Virus record (IMG/VR): IMGVR_UViG_3300025889_000379
Coordinates: 1 to 36,604 of that record
DNA: 36,604 nt
Source of the DNA: a virus
Reading direction: 5' to 3' (one strand)
The notes under the pieces are model-generated. The model searched no databases. It worked only from the letters and a program-made list of their open reading frames with translations, and was not told the DNA's origin. Both the position numbers and the translations under genes were made by a program. This document shows, piece by piece, positions 20,574-29,849 of the stretch; position 1 is the stretch's first letter; each line of letters opens with the position of its first letter.

Positions 20574-22018
20574 TGCCGCAAGTGCCCATTAGCCTCGGGG
20601 TGAGATCGAACAGCGGGCGATCAGACTTCGCGGCGCGGCTTGTGAACTGCTACGCGGAAGACGCTGGCGAAGAGGCGCAATCCAGGTGGCAAATCTACGC
20701 GTGTGACGGGTTCACGTCGTTTTCGACGCTCACCGGGTCGGGGGCTGGTGCTGTCCGTGGCATGCTCAACTTGGACGATACGACGTTGTACGTGGTGACA
20801 GGTGGCCGCGTTAATCGTGTCAATACCGGCGGTACGGCAACAGATATGGGCGCGGTCGCGACAAGCGGCATAGCGTATTGGGCGCGCAACAGACGGGATA
20901 CGGACGCTGATGTGGCGTTCGTCACCTCTGATGCCGTGTTTAAGGTTTATCGGGCCAATTCGGACGTGACGCCATCGCTTGACGCTGCGATATCGTCCAG
21001 CCTGTTCAATTCGCTGTGCACGCTGGATGGTTATGCAATTATCACGGCGTCCAACGGCGAGTTTTACATTTCGACAATTGACGACTGGACCGCGTTTGAT
21101 CCGGTCGATTACGTGCAAACGTATATGACGCTCGTGCGTGGCATCGTGCGCGGTCGAGACGTTGTTATGGCTGGCACGGGTCAAATGCAGTTCTGGCAAA
21201 ACACGGGCGCGGCGGATTTTCCATTCGAGCGGGTCACATCGTCGCCGTTTGGCTGCTACGCCGGCGGCAGCATGGTGAACCTCGTTGCGTCAATCGATGG
21301 CGTGCTGGTCGAAACGGTTATTTTTATCGGCACGAACACGGATGGAGCCCCGGTCGGGGTCATGATGCTCGACGGCTATAGCGCGCGCAAGATCAGCCCG
21401 CCGGCCCTGGATAGGGTGATACGCGCGGAAGCCTCGCCGGCCGCTATCCGGGGCTCCACCCATACCAGCAACGGTCACGTGTTTTACACGTTGTGCGGCA
21501 CGGATTGGTCATGGGAATATGACGCGACAACCGGATTTTGGCACGAGCGCACAAGCTCCGGCATTGCTCGCTGGCAGATCGCAGACGCCATTGAGTTCAA
21601 CGGCGGCACGATCTTAGGGCATTATTCCTCCGCCGCACTCTATCAGATGTCAACGAGCATCACGCCGGGAAGCGCGACGACGGTCAGTCTCCGGCATTCA
21701 GACGACAGGGGCAACACCTGGACAAGCGCGCGAACAAAGGCGATTGGCGCGAGCGGGGATACAACCACGCGGGTTAAATTCAACCGGCTTGGCCAGTCGA
21801 AAGAGGATGGCAAGGTTTTTGAAATCGCGTTGTCTAATGCGGTAATCGAGAACGCAACGGGTAATGCTATGACGGTGGTAACGCCGCCAGTGCATGCCTT
21901 CCCGAATCCGATGCGGTTCCACGCGTTTTATGTTGACACCACGCCCGGCGTTAGCCTGACATCGGCATCAAAGGGCGCTCTAGCTTTGTCGGTGAATGCG
22001 GAGGCTGTCCGTGGCTGA
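20573..22018 (+). CDS. P22 gp10-like packaged-DNA stabilisation protein (481 aa)
   Basis: The opening PQVPISLGVRSNSGRSDFAARLVNCYAE (in two adjacent parts) and the beta-propeller-like run of strands match the P22 gp10 family, as does a length near 470. Examples of the strands are GMLNLDDTTLYVVTGGRVNRV, WARNRRDTDADVAFVTSDAV, DGYAIITASNGEFYISTIDDW and RGRDVVMAGTGQMQFWQNTG. gp10 attaches to gp4 and forms the tail hub that retains DNA. The gene follows the gp4-like gene and overlaps the next by 8 bases. Confidence 0.8.
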   Translation: MPQVPISLGVRSNSGRSDFAARLVNCYAEDAGEEAQSRWQIYACDGFTSFSTLTGSGAGAVRGMLNLDDTTLYVVTGGRVNRVNTGGTATDMGAVATSGIAYWARNRRDTDADVAFVTSDAVFKVYRANSDVTPSLDAAISSSLFNSLCTLDGYAIITASNGEFYISTIDDWTAFDPVDYVQTYMTLVRGIVRGRDVVMAGTGQMQFWQNTGAADFPFERVTSSPFGCYAGGSMVNLVASIDGVLVETVIFIGTNTDGAPVGVMMLDGYSARKISPPALDRVIRAEASPAAIRGSTHTSNGHVFYTLCGTDWSWEYDATTGFWHERTSSGIARWQIADAIEFNGGTILGHYSSAALYQMSTSITPGSATTVSLRHSDDRGNTWTSARTKAIGASGDTTTRVKFNRLGQSKEDGKVFEIALSNAVIENATGNAMTVVTPPVHAFPNPMRFHAFYVDTTPGVSLTSASKGALALSVNAEAVRG

Positions 22019-22532
22019 CACAACGAACGCCCTTCCCTCGATCACTGAGCCCGTTGTTGACCGGGCGAGGCGGTGGAACCCGCTTTGGTATCGGTTTATC
22101 AAGCCGTTGCTCGAGACGGTGAGATCGTCGGAAAACGCCATATCAACGATTACAACGACGGTAGACGAGGTCGGCGCGAAGTGGGGCGTTGATGTCAACA
22201 TAAACAACCGTGTTACGGCAGCGATCAAGCTGGATGGGTCAGCAACGGAATCAAGCTTTGGCATTCTGGCTGACAAGTTTATCGTTGTTCACCCTGCGGA
22301 TGATCTGACTGAAGTTCAGGCGTTTGTTGTCGGTCTGGTCAATGGTGTTTCGACGGTCGGCATCAACGGAAACCTTGTCGTGGACGGGACTATTCTCGCA
22401 CGTCACATCGACGTTGACAGCCTCGACGCTGTATCAGCTGACGTTGGCACCATAACGGCCGGTGTTCTTCAGTCATCTGATGGAAACTTCGTCATTGACC
22501 TGAACAATAAAACCATCACGATAACAACATGA
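22011..22532 (+). CDS. DUF1983/phage J-like tail-tip domain protein (173 aa)
   Basis: The GTG start at 22011 is chosen for GGAGG at 22000-22004 (6-base spacing); an ATG at 21996 is upstream of that site. The N-terminal helix (WNPLWYRFIKPLLETVRSSE) is followed by a DUF1983-like segment (VNINNRVTAAIKLDGSA, FGILADKFIVVHP, VNGVSTVGINGNLVVDGTI). This segment is usually found in the central part of long-tailed phage tip protein J. Here it stands alone in a P22-like tail module. It probably belongs to the tail tip, linking gp10-like protein to fibres. Confidence 0.7.
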   Translation: MADTTNALPSITEPVVDRARRWNPLWYRFIKPLLETVRSSENAISTITTTVDEVGAKWGVDVNINNRVTAAIKLDGSATESSFGILADKFIVVHPADDLTEVQAFVVGLVNGVSTVGINGNLVVDGTILARHIDVDSLDAVSADVGTITAGVLQSSDGNFVIDLNNKTITITT

Positions 22533-23020
22533 CGATGCGGCTGAAATGTGATGGCGTGACAGGAAAGGTGGCCATATACGACTACACGGCAGGCAACGAT
22601 AATCCGTTCACTGATCCAACGAACAACATCTCACGGCTGAAGTTCCATTCTGATCTCGACAGCATCAGCGTAATAGCAAAGGTGACAGGAACGATTACCC
22701 TGCCGGCGATGTCGGCGGGCGCTTTCAGGTCGGCGGCAACAAACGTTTATGCACATGGCCGTGGGGCGATTCCATATGTGGAGGGTCGCATTACATCGAT
22801 TGGCGGCAGTGGTGTTGATTGGGCGTTTCTCGGCAGCGTGCCTGTGGTGGATGGAACCGCAGCACTAGGCGGCGACACGCTAAACACAGGATATCAGCGC
22901 ATTCTACACCTTGGCGCCAATTCAACCTACGTCATCATCAACGAGATGTCACAAGCGCGTGGGATCTGGCCGGCCGTAAATATCGGCTATGAAATCTGGG
23001 TAACGGACGTGACGCTATGA
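22529..23020 (+). CDS. Putative tail-tip structural protein (163 aa)
   Basis: The start overlaps the previous stop as ATGA; an ATG six bases later is an alternative. The protein is beta-rich, with AIYDYTAGNDNPF, ISVIAKVTGTITLPAM, YVEGRITSIGG and GYEIWVTDVTL. No family is recognised. It belongs to a run of four overlapping genes (22011-23773) that look like parts of one tail-tip assembly. Confidence 0.65.
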   Translation: MTMRLKCDGVTGKVAIYDYTAGNDNPFTDPTNNISRLKFHSDLDSISVIAKVTGTITLPAMSAGAFRSAATNVYAHGRGAIPYVEGRITSIGGSGVDWAFLGSVPVVDGTAALGGDTLNTGYQRILHLGANSTYVIINEMSQARGIWPAVNIGYEIWVTDVTL

Positions 23021-23268
23021 CGACAACGGTTTCAATCAGTCCAACGCGCGTTATCCTTGGGGGCGGCAAGTTCGACACGAACAATGATTATGTGCGGACG
23101 GATGCAAGCGGCGTTGCAATGGCTGAAGGTCCAACGTGGTATGTAACGCTTTCTGGAAACAACGGCATTAACTGGCGATGGTCAACGGGGCTCAATGCGA
23201 AATCGTTTGCATACCCCGGCGACTCAGCCCCGACAACGAACCCCAGTTACGTTCGGGTGACGGTCTAG
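23017..23268 (+). CDS. Small putative tail protein (83 aa)
   Basis: The start overlaps the preceding stop as ATGA. The sequence is beta-rich and Asn/Trp-containing (TRVILGGGKFDTNNDYVRTD, then NNGINWRWSTGL and NPSYVRVTV). It is too short for a domain assignment. It is coupled upstream and separated from the next gene by one base. Confidence 0.6.
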   Translation: MTTTVSISPTRVILGGGKFDTNNDYVRTDASGVAMAEGPTWYVTLSGNNGINWRWSTGLNAKSFAYPGDSAPTTNPSYVRVTV

Positions 23269-23269
23269 C

Positions 23270-23773
23270 ATGGGCTTTTTTGCGTCTGCCGGTCGCATGA
23301 TCCTGTCGGATGGGGCAGGCAATGCAAAGCTGGACACGGACGAAGGTTATTTTATTGCCGGCAGTACGTTGACCGGGACGAAGGCTTTATCTGGTCACAC
23401 GGCAACACAGCAGAACGGCAGTTATACCAACGTCAACGTAACGACGGCGCATTATCTTGGCGCGTCGTCATCTGACGCAACACAAGTGCGGGGTTCGTTT
23501 TTCGTCACCACAAGCGACGGCAGGGGGCTGCATAACATCGGGTGGTTCAATGCCGGCGGAACCTACGTGCATTTGTTCTTTGCGACACAACCGGCCGTAT
23601 CTGCTTATGCAGGGTATACGTTCTATGTGTCCGGTGGCGGCGTATATCTGCAAGAACGTGTAGCGATGATCGCCCCGCCGTTCATCTTTGGTGACAGTCC
23701 AGCACTTGTAAGAAGTATCACGATCACAGCGCCGACATTCCAGTATAATCTGTTTGTTGGCAAATTCGTTTGA
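23270..23773 (+). CDS. Putative tail-tip protein (167 aa)
   Basis: The protein is beta-rich and Gly/Ser/Thr-rich, with aromatic-rich strands near the C-terminus (GTYVHLFFATQPAVSAYAGY, then FYVSGGGVYLQERV, FQYNLFVGKFV). The opening FASAGRMILSDGAGNAKLDTD resembles small tip proteins that end in exposed loops. It is the last gene of the tail-tip run, followed by the ejection proteins. Receptor contact is possible but unproven. Confidence 0.62.
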   Translation: MGFFASAGRMILSDGAGNAKLDTDEGYFIAGSTLTGTKALSGHTATQQNGSYTNVNVTTAHYLGASSSDATQVRGSFFVTTSDGRGLHNIGWFNAGGTYVHLFFATQPAVSAYAGYTFYVSGGGVYLQERVAMIAPPFIFGDSPALVRSITITAPTFQYNLFVGKFV

Positions 23774-23782
23774 GGGCCTGAA

Positions 23783-24772
23783 ATGGGACTGTTTGACAGC
23801 TTCTTTGGCAAATCGCAACGTCGCGATATGGCTACGGCGAACGCTGATGCACAAAGCTATCTGAATAATGCCTATGGGCAGGCAAGCGAGGCTCTGAGGA
23901 ACGCCACGACGGGCGGCCGTGAGGACATCAACACGGGCTATGATTCGGCCGGAAATTTCATCAACGCCGGCATCACGGGTGCGACTGGAGCCATCAACAC
24001 CGGCTATGACGCGGCCGGCAACAATCTGCGGGATCTGTTCGGACAGGCCCAGGCGTCGGTTCAAGGGGGCTATGATCGCGCGGCAACGACCCTTGATCCG
24101 TTTATTCAGGCAGGCTACGGCGCGCAAGGTCTTTACAGCAACGCGCTGGGCATCAATGGCAGGCCATCGCAAGAGGAATTCTATTCAACGTATGCGGAGA
24201 ATGATCCGTTTCGGGCATTCCGCGACAGCCTTGCAAACAAGCAGTTGATGTCCCTTTACAACGCGCGTGGGCTAGGCGGGTCTGGTCGAGAATCGCTTGC
24301 CTTGTCGCGGGCATCACTGGAGCGTGGGTCGCAGGATCTCAACTCTTACCTTGATCGATTGTCCGGCCAGGCCAATCAGGGCGCTGGCCTTGCCAATCAG
24401 CTTGCAGGGTACGGCATGCAGACGGGACAAAGCCTAGCCGGTATCCAGACGGGGCTAGGCCAAGGGTTGAGCAATCTCGACGTGGGGCGCGGCTCCGCAA
24501 TCAGCAACATCCAGATGAGCGGCAATGCGGCGTTGGCGAACAACGCAACGTCACGCGGGACACAGCTTGCAAACTACGGTCAGCAGAACGCGAAAAACCT
24601 GTCCGATCTGATTTATGGCCAAGGTCAGCAACTCGCGTCCAACCGGATCAGTTACGGCAACGCGTTGGCAGGGACGCGGAACACTGGGTTGAATAATCTG
24701 ATGAGCCTGGCAGGCACAGCCATGAAGGGTTATTCAACGCTTTATCCGAACAAACCTCAAGCGAGGGTCTAA
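23783..24772 (+). CDS. Internal virion/DNA-ejection protein, gp7-like (329 aa)
   Basis: The protein has low-complexity Ala/Gly/Asn/Gln helices with repeated TGYD(S/A)AGN segments (about residues 50-80). A central helical region follows (DPFRAFRDSLANKQLMSLYN) with a glycine hinge (ARGLGGSGRES) and many NA/NQ repeats. This composition and the position after tail genes match the first of the P22/N4-like internal ejection proteins, which are packed in the head and released to form a conduit. GAGGG precedes the ATG. Confidence 0.72.
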   Translation: MGLFDSFFGKSQRRDMATANADAQSYLNNAYGQASEALRNATTGGREDINTGYDSAGNFINAGITGATGAINTGYDAAGNNLRDLFGQAQASVQGGYDRAATTLDPFIQAGYGAQGLYSNALGINGRPSQEEFYSTYAENDPFRAFRDSLANKQLMSLYNARGLGGSGRESLALSRASLERGSQDLNSYLDRLSGQANQGAGLANQLAGYGMQTGQSLAGIQTGLGQGLSNLDVGRGSAISNIQMSGNAALANNATSRGTQLANYGQQNAKNLSDLIYGQGQQLASNRISYGNALAGTRNTGLNNLMSLAGTAMKGYSTLYPNKPQARV

Positions 24773-24775
24773 CGC

Positions 24776-26344
24776 ATGGTCGCCCTGATGCGCCTTCCTG
24801 GGTACAACCCAGGCAACCAGCTGCTTGACCTGAGCCCGATCAACCAGGGCTTTGACGCGATCAACCAGCGGCGTCAACGAGACATCACAAACGCGCGTGC
24901 TGATGAGCAGATGGGCATGCAGCGCGAACAATTCGGCATGCGAAAGCAGCAATTCGAATCGCAGCAGAAGGCCATGCAGGTCAAGACGCTGGCCAACCGT
25001 GCCTCGGTCATCGAGGGGATGCCGGAAGGGCAAAGGCAAGCCGCGTGGCAGCGCATGGTGAAGGCTTCGCCGCAACTTGCGGGTGCACTGCAGGAAAACG
25101 GCGTCGATCCGAATGACCACGTTGCAGGGCCGCGCATGATCATAGCTGAGGCAGGGCAATATGATCCGCTTGGGACGAAGATAAAGCAGGCGCAGATTCA
25201 AAGCCTGCAATCTCAAACGGGCCTTCGTAATGCACAGGCCCGATACTATGGCGCTAAATCGAAACCTCAAACGGCAACGGCGGCTCCAGATATCGTGGCG
25301 CAAGGATATGGCCTAGATGCAAACGACAACATCGTGAGGCCGGGACAAGGCCAAGCAACGGGAGCAGTGCCATCTGTTGCGCCGGATGCGTTTGAAGGCC
25401 CGCGCGTTGATGCACGCGAACTGATGCCACAAGGCCCGAATGTTCCCGGTGTTGGGTATATGCAGCCTCCTATGAAGCTGGGCGGTCCAACCGACGACTT
25501 GACAGTGACGCGCGAAGATAGCGGGCCTATGGGCGTTCAAGTTGCGCAAGCCGGTGATTCTGCATCGATTCCGGGCGCACCGTCTTTGATGGAACAGTCG
25601 AAAAATTGGATGCTTGGGCAAGTGGGTGTCACATCGCCGGAAGTGCCCGGCATCGTAACGGATGCCGGAAGAAATAGGCGCATGGATGTGAACGCCACGC
25701 GGCAGATGCAAGGGCAGCGCGTCTTGCAAAGCGCCACGCCGGAACAGCAGGAGCGGTTGAAGCGGTATGTTGAAACGCAACGTCTTTGGACGTATGCGAA
25801 CGGAAGGCCGGCAAGGTCAGGCTACTTTTATGGTGTTGACGGAAGAGAGCAGGCCCTAGCAGAAAAGAACTACAAAGGCGACAAGGAAACGCAGGCCGTC
25901 GCCAACATGCACTTAAAAGCGATTGGAAATGCAACCAAAACGTTGCTTGGTGCACCTCTAGGGCTTCCTCAAAGGGCGTTCCAAGGTAGCATCAACCAAG
26001 GTGAGATAGGGCAAGCGTTTTCGGATCTTCGTCAGGCGTCAATGGGCATAGCTTATGCGTTGTCTGGAAAGACAGTGGCCGTGGCAGAAATGAAAAATTT
26101 TATGGATGCTTACGGGCCTCAGCCTTTTGACAGTGCGGACAGGATCAAATCAAAAACACAACGTCTGAAAGCGTTTTATGGAACGCTTTTGAGCGCCGTG
26201 AAGGGCGGCGAAAGTTACGAGCAGGCATTTTCCAAGGCATCCGCTGGAATGGGTGCGGGAACTCTACCCGGTGAGAAACCGGAAAAAGAAGATTTGCGCA
26301 ATCTGTCAACGGAAGAACTACTTAAGAGGCTTGGCGGTGGCTGA
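24776..26344 (+). CDS. Internal virion/DNA-ejection protein (522 aa)
   Basis: The N-terminus is a long Gln/Arg/Met-rich coiled coil (DAINQRRQRDITNARADEQM, then REQFGMRKQQFESQQKAM). The middle is a disordered Pro/Gly/Asp-rich region. The C-terminus is helical, containing GEIGQAFSDLRQASMGIAYA and MKNFMDAYGPQPFDSADRI, seen in many podovirus ejection proteins. GAGGG lies 8 bases before the start. The stop overlaps the GTG start of the giant ejection protein. Confidence 0.72.
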   Translation: MVALMRLPGYNPGNQLLDLSPINQGFDAINQRRQRDITNARADEQMGMQREQFGMRKQQFESQQKAMQVKTLANRASVIEGMPEGQRQAAWQRMVKASPQLAGALQENGVDPNDHVAGPRMIIAEAGQYDPLGTKIKQAQIQSLQSQTGLRNAQARYYGAKSKPQTATAAPDIVAQGYGLDANDNIVRPGQGQATGAVPSVAPDAFEGPRVDARELMPQGPNVPGVGYMQPPMKLGGPTDDLTVTREDSGPMGVQVAQAGDSASIPGAPSLMEQSKNWMLGQVGVTSPEVPGIVTDAGRNRRMDVNATRQMQGQRVLQSATPEQQERLKRYVETQRLWTYANGRPARSGYFYGVDGREQALAEKNYKGDKETQAVANMHLKAIGNATKTLLGAPLGLPQRAFQGSINQGEIGQAFSDLRQASMGIAYALSGKTVAVAEMKNFMDAYGPQPFDSADRIKSKTQRLKAFYGTLLSAVKGGESYEQAFSKASAGMGAGTLPGEKPEKEDLRNLSTEELLKRLGGG

Positions 26345-29300
26345 TACTCAAGTTTTGGACATATACCAAGAGCTGCTGAGTCGTAACGCTGTGCCGCCGC
26401 AGCACAAGGACACCGTTGATGAACTCGTGCGGCGTGGCGTGCTTACTGGCGCTTCGCAACAGACACCAAAGCCGCAGCAGCAGAACGTTGGAACCGGAGA
26501 ATCATTTCTCCGCAACATGAACAATGCTCTCACGTTCGGATGGTATGACCCGCTCGTAGCAGGTGCAAAGTCTGCGTTGACCGGCAGCGATTTCAAAGAA
26601 ACGCGCGCACGTGAGGACGCCAGAACGGCGGCAGCGCGCCAGAACATCCCAGCGCGCGTCCTTGGCGAAACAGCGGGTATGACCGCGCAAGGGTTGGCTT
26701 CTTTGCCGAGGCAAGCTGCTGTAGGGTCAGTGGCTGCGGCACAAGAGGCGCTGCGCCCCGTCGTCTCTGGCGCGCAAGCCTTTATGGAGGGGCTGCCGAC
26801 AGCATTGCGATACGGCGGGGCCTATGGTGCTGCGCAAGGGCTCGGATCAAGCCGCGCCGACACAACGGCCGGTCAGGTTGGCGATCTGGCAAGTGGTGCG
26901 GCTGGCGGCGCCGCCATGGGTGCAGCAGGATACGGCGCTTTGTATGGGCTCGGAACCGGCATGGCGCGGCTCCAAAGGGGGCAAGAGGCCCGGCGCGATG
27001 CCAACGCCGCACGATTGCAAGAAATGCGCGATGCAGGCGTTTCCGATCCGTTGCCGGCAACCGTATCCGACAATCGGCTGTTGACCGGTGCAACACGCGT
27101 GTCGGAAGTGACGCCGGGCGGCGCAACCATCAGCGCGCGCGCTGCGCAAGGCGTTGGGCAGGTCCAGAACCGTTTGAGAGATACGCTAGCGCAGCCGGTT
27201 GGCGGCCGCGAAACAGGCGATCTTGGCCGTATGGTTCAAGATGATCTCCGCTACAATCTCACACGTCGTTCGCGCTCGTCTGATGAAATCTCTGGCATGA
27301 CGCGGCAGGATATCGAGGCGTTTACAGGTCCGGTGACAGATGACGGTTTCATGCCGCCACGACCGCGCGTTGACCCGATCCCACCGCGCCCTGTTCAACC
27401 CATTCAACCGCGCGATATAGGGCCTGAGCCGGCGCCGCCACAAGCACAGCAATATGTGCGGCAGTTCAGTTCGCAGCTTGACGACATCAATGCCCGCATT
27501 GACGCATCCGTCGCTGAGCACAATGCAATTGTACAAGGCGTAAGCCAGCAGCGGTCCAACATCAACAAAGCCTTGGCCGATGCGGGGATTGTTGAAGTAA
27601 GGCCAACCGGGCAAGGGTTTACGGCTCGATTGTCGGATGGTCGGGTTGCTGAAATATCCGGCCGCGTCTCGCCTGATCAGCTTGGCTTGTCGTCGGATCA
27701 GTACCTTGCCGCGCAAAACGCAATCAGGGGTATTCGCGATCTTGATTCAGTTCAGGCTGAAGCATTGAAGCGCGTGGAAGAAATTCGGGAACTCCACGCG
27801 CAACGGGGCTCACTGGAAACACATTTCCGGCAAGCACAGGCACAAGAGGCCGGGCAACAAACGTCATTCCAACGGCAGAGGGCAGACTACCAAGCACGCC
27901 AGACACAGGCCGCACGCGAAGCCTCTGAAGAAACCGCGCGATTGCAGGAACAGGCGCGATTGCGGGCAGATGCCGAGACGCGCGCGGCGCAACAAGCGGC
28001 GGAGCGTGCATATCAAGAGCGGGTTGATTCCGGTGATGTAGGTTTCAGGGCTGGCCGCAGTCGTGAGACGTACCCGACAGAGTTTGATGCTGCATACGAG
28101 CTAGCAGGACGGGAAACGCCGCGCGTCCAGTTCAATCCTCTTGGTACGCGATACGCTGAATCTTCCACGTCACGGTTGATGCAGGATGTTGCGCGCGAAG
28201 CAAAGCAGTCAAGGGCTTTGCGTGGTTTCACTGGCAGCATATATGCAGATGACGGAACATTAAAGCCAGCGTTTGTTGGTTTTTTGCGAAACCGTATTGG
28301 CGATGATCTTGCATCACGTTTTACCGATATTGCCGCCGCTCGCTATCGCGGCGCAGCACAGATGGGGCCGGCAGGCGTCAAACGGTTGCTTTCCGATATC
28401 CGCCGCGCTGCACGTACAGCCGAGCGACCGCCCTTCCCCGGAACGCCTCGCACGGAAGATGCCGCCATTCTGAGGCGGATGGAAGGCGCTCTGCGTGAGG
28501 ATTACTACCGCGTTATTGGCCAATCCGGCGATGCCGGTCAAGGACCGCGCGCCGTATCGATGATGCGTAGTGTCGACCAGCAGTACGAACGCTACATCAA
28601 CGAATTGCGTCGTCCTCTTAGCCGTATTTTCGGCGAGAATGTGGAACCAGTCCAGGCCATGGACCGCCTGGCGCGGGCGGCACGTGATGGCGAGGTTGCG
28701 ATTATCGGTCCCTTTATGCGGGTGATGTCGGAAAAGTCAGACCCAAATCGTGGCGTTGCGGCTTTGCTGATGCATATGAGCGGCGGCGGACGCGACATGC
28801 AGCAGTTCATCACGGCCTATCGCAGCCTGCCAGACGCAACGCGGCGCGCGATGTTTGCCGCGCCAGAGGCCAGGGCGTTGCAAACGCAGCTCGATCGCTA
28901 CGCCACCGTTGGCGAGCGCTTGTTGCGCTATACGAACAGCGACAGGCCGCGCCCTGCGATTGATCCAACGCGATTGTCGCACATTGTAACGGTTGCCGGC
29001 GTGTGGGCACACTTGCCGACTGTTTTGGCTGGCGTTGCTGGGAACGCGGCGTTGTCGCGTGTGCTTTCCAGTCCGCGCCTGTTGCGCTGGATGACAACGT
29101 TTCCAGAGGCAGCACGGGGTGGGTTTGAAACGGCACGGTTCCGGCGGCATTTGGCGGCTCTAGGTGGGCTTGCCGGCAATGATCAGGACAGCAAGCAAGT
29201 AACGTCTGCTCTCAAGCGTGCTGTTGCCGCAGCAATAAGCAATCCGGCAAATGCTGCATTTGGTGGTGAGAATGCAGAAAATGCGCCGTCGGATGCTCTT

Positions 29301-29846
29301 GAGCGAGCGCAGAAGATGATTAAAGACGGCGCGAATACTGACAGCGTCTGGAAAGACACCGGATGGATGAAAGGAAAAGATGGCAATTGGCGCTTTGAGA
29401 TTGACGACAGAGAGGCAACGGTGGAATTGCCGGATTTAACGAAGTTGCCAATGACAAAGGCAAGGGCGGGATGGTCTCCGGGGCGTTCAGCCACTTTAGG
29501 GGACGTATTCGACCACGAAGGGCTATACGGAAACTATCCAGATATTCGCGGATCTCGCGTCGTGTTTGCAAAGCCGCGTGAGGATGGTCTTGAGGGTCAA
29601 TATTTCCGGGATAAAAATTCGTTTGTTCTTTATGTCGATAGCCGTTTGCGCGGCGATGCGTTGAAGTCAACAATACTTCATGAGATTCAGCACGCAATCC
29701 AAGATATCGAAGGCTTTGATTATGGTTCGTTCAAAGCGATCTATGACAAGCGGCCCGGAGAGATCGAATCAAGCGAGGTTGAAAAGCGTATAAACATGAA
29801 CCCAAAACAACGGCAAATGACCTTGCCTGGACTGGTCGTGAGGTGA
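26337..29846 (+). CDS. Giant ejection protein with C-terminal LPD23-type zincin (1169 aa)
   Basis: The GTG start at 26337 has GAGG 7 bases upstream. The N-terminal third has glycine/alanine-rich hydrophobic segments (GVRG-type GAAGGAAMGAAGYGALYG) able to insert in membranes. The middle is a long coiled coil (about 390-590) with many Gln/Arg. The C-terminal 120 residues fit a large-polyvalent-protein domain with a metallopeptidase motif: FDHEGLYGNYPDIRG, then LHEIQHAIQ (HExxH at 1115-1119) and GEIE (1141-1144) as a candidate third ligand. It probably enters the host envelope with the DNA. Peptidase activity is inferred from motif only. Confidence 0.75.
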   Translation: MADTQVLDIYQELLSRNAVPPQHKDTVDELVRRGVLTGASQQTPKPQQQNVGTGESFLRNMNNALTFGWYDPLVAGAKSALTGSDFKETRAREDARTAAARQNIPARVLGETAGMTAQGLASLPRQAAVGSVAAAQEALRPVVSGAQAFMEGLPTALRYGGAYGAAQGLGSSRADTTAGQVGDLASGAAGGAAMGAAGYGALYGLGTGMARLQRGQEARRDANAARLQEMRDAGVSDPLPATVSDNRLLTGATRVSEVTPGGATISARAAQGVGQVQNRLRDTLAQPVGGRETGDLGRMVQDDLRYNLTRRSRSSDEISGMTRQDIEAFTGPVTDDGFMPPRPRVDPIPPRPVQPIQPRDIGPEPAPPQAQQYVRQFSSQLDDINARIDASVAEHNAIVQGVSQQRSNINKALADAGIVEVRPTGQGFTARLSDGRVAEISGRVSPDQLGLSSDQYLAAQNAIRGIRDLDSVQAEALKRVEEIRELHAQRGSLETHFRQAQAQEAGQQTSFQRQRADYQARQTQAAREASEETARLQEQARLRADAETRAAQQAAERAYQERVDSGDVGFRAGRSRETYPTEFDAAYELAGRETPRVQFNPLGTRYAESSTSRLMQDVAREAKQSRALRGFTGSIYADDGTLKPAFVGFLRNRIGDDLASRFTDIAAARYRGAAQMGPAGVKRLLSDIRRAARTAERPPFPGTPRTEDAAILRRMEGALREDYYRVIGQSGDAGQGPRAVSMMRSVDQQYERYINELRRPLSRIFGENVEPVQAMDRLARAARDGEVAIIGPFMRVMSEKSDPNRGVAALLMHMSGGGRDMQQFITAYRSLPDATRRAMFAAPEARALQTQLDRYATVGERLLRYTNSDRPRPAIDPTRLSHIVTVAGVWAHLPTVLAGVAGNAALSRVLSSPRLLRWMTTFPEAARGGFETARFRRHLAALGGLAGNDQDSKQVTSALKRAVAAAISNPANAAFGGENAENAPSDALERAQKMIKDGANTDSVWKDTGWMKGKDGNWRFEIDDREATVELPDLTKLPMTKARAGWSPGRSATLGDVFDHEGLYGNYPDIRGSRVVFAKPREDGLEGQYFRDKNSFVLYVDSRLRGDALKSTILHEIQHAIQDIEGFDYGSFKAIYDKRPGEIESSEVEKRINMNPKQRQMTLPGLVVR

Positions 29847-29849
29847 GAA

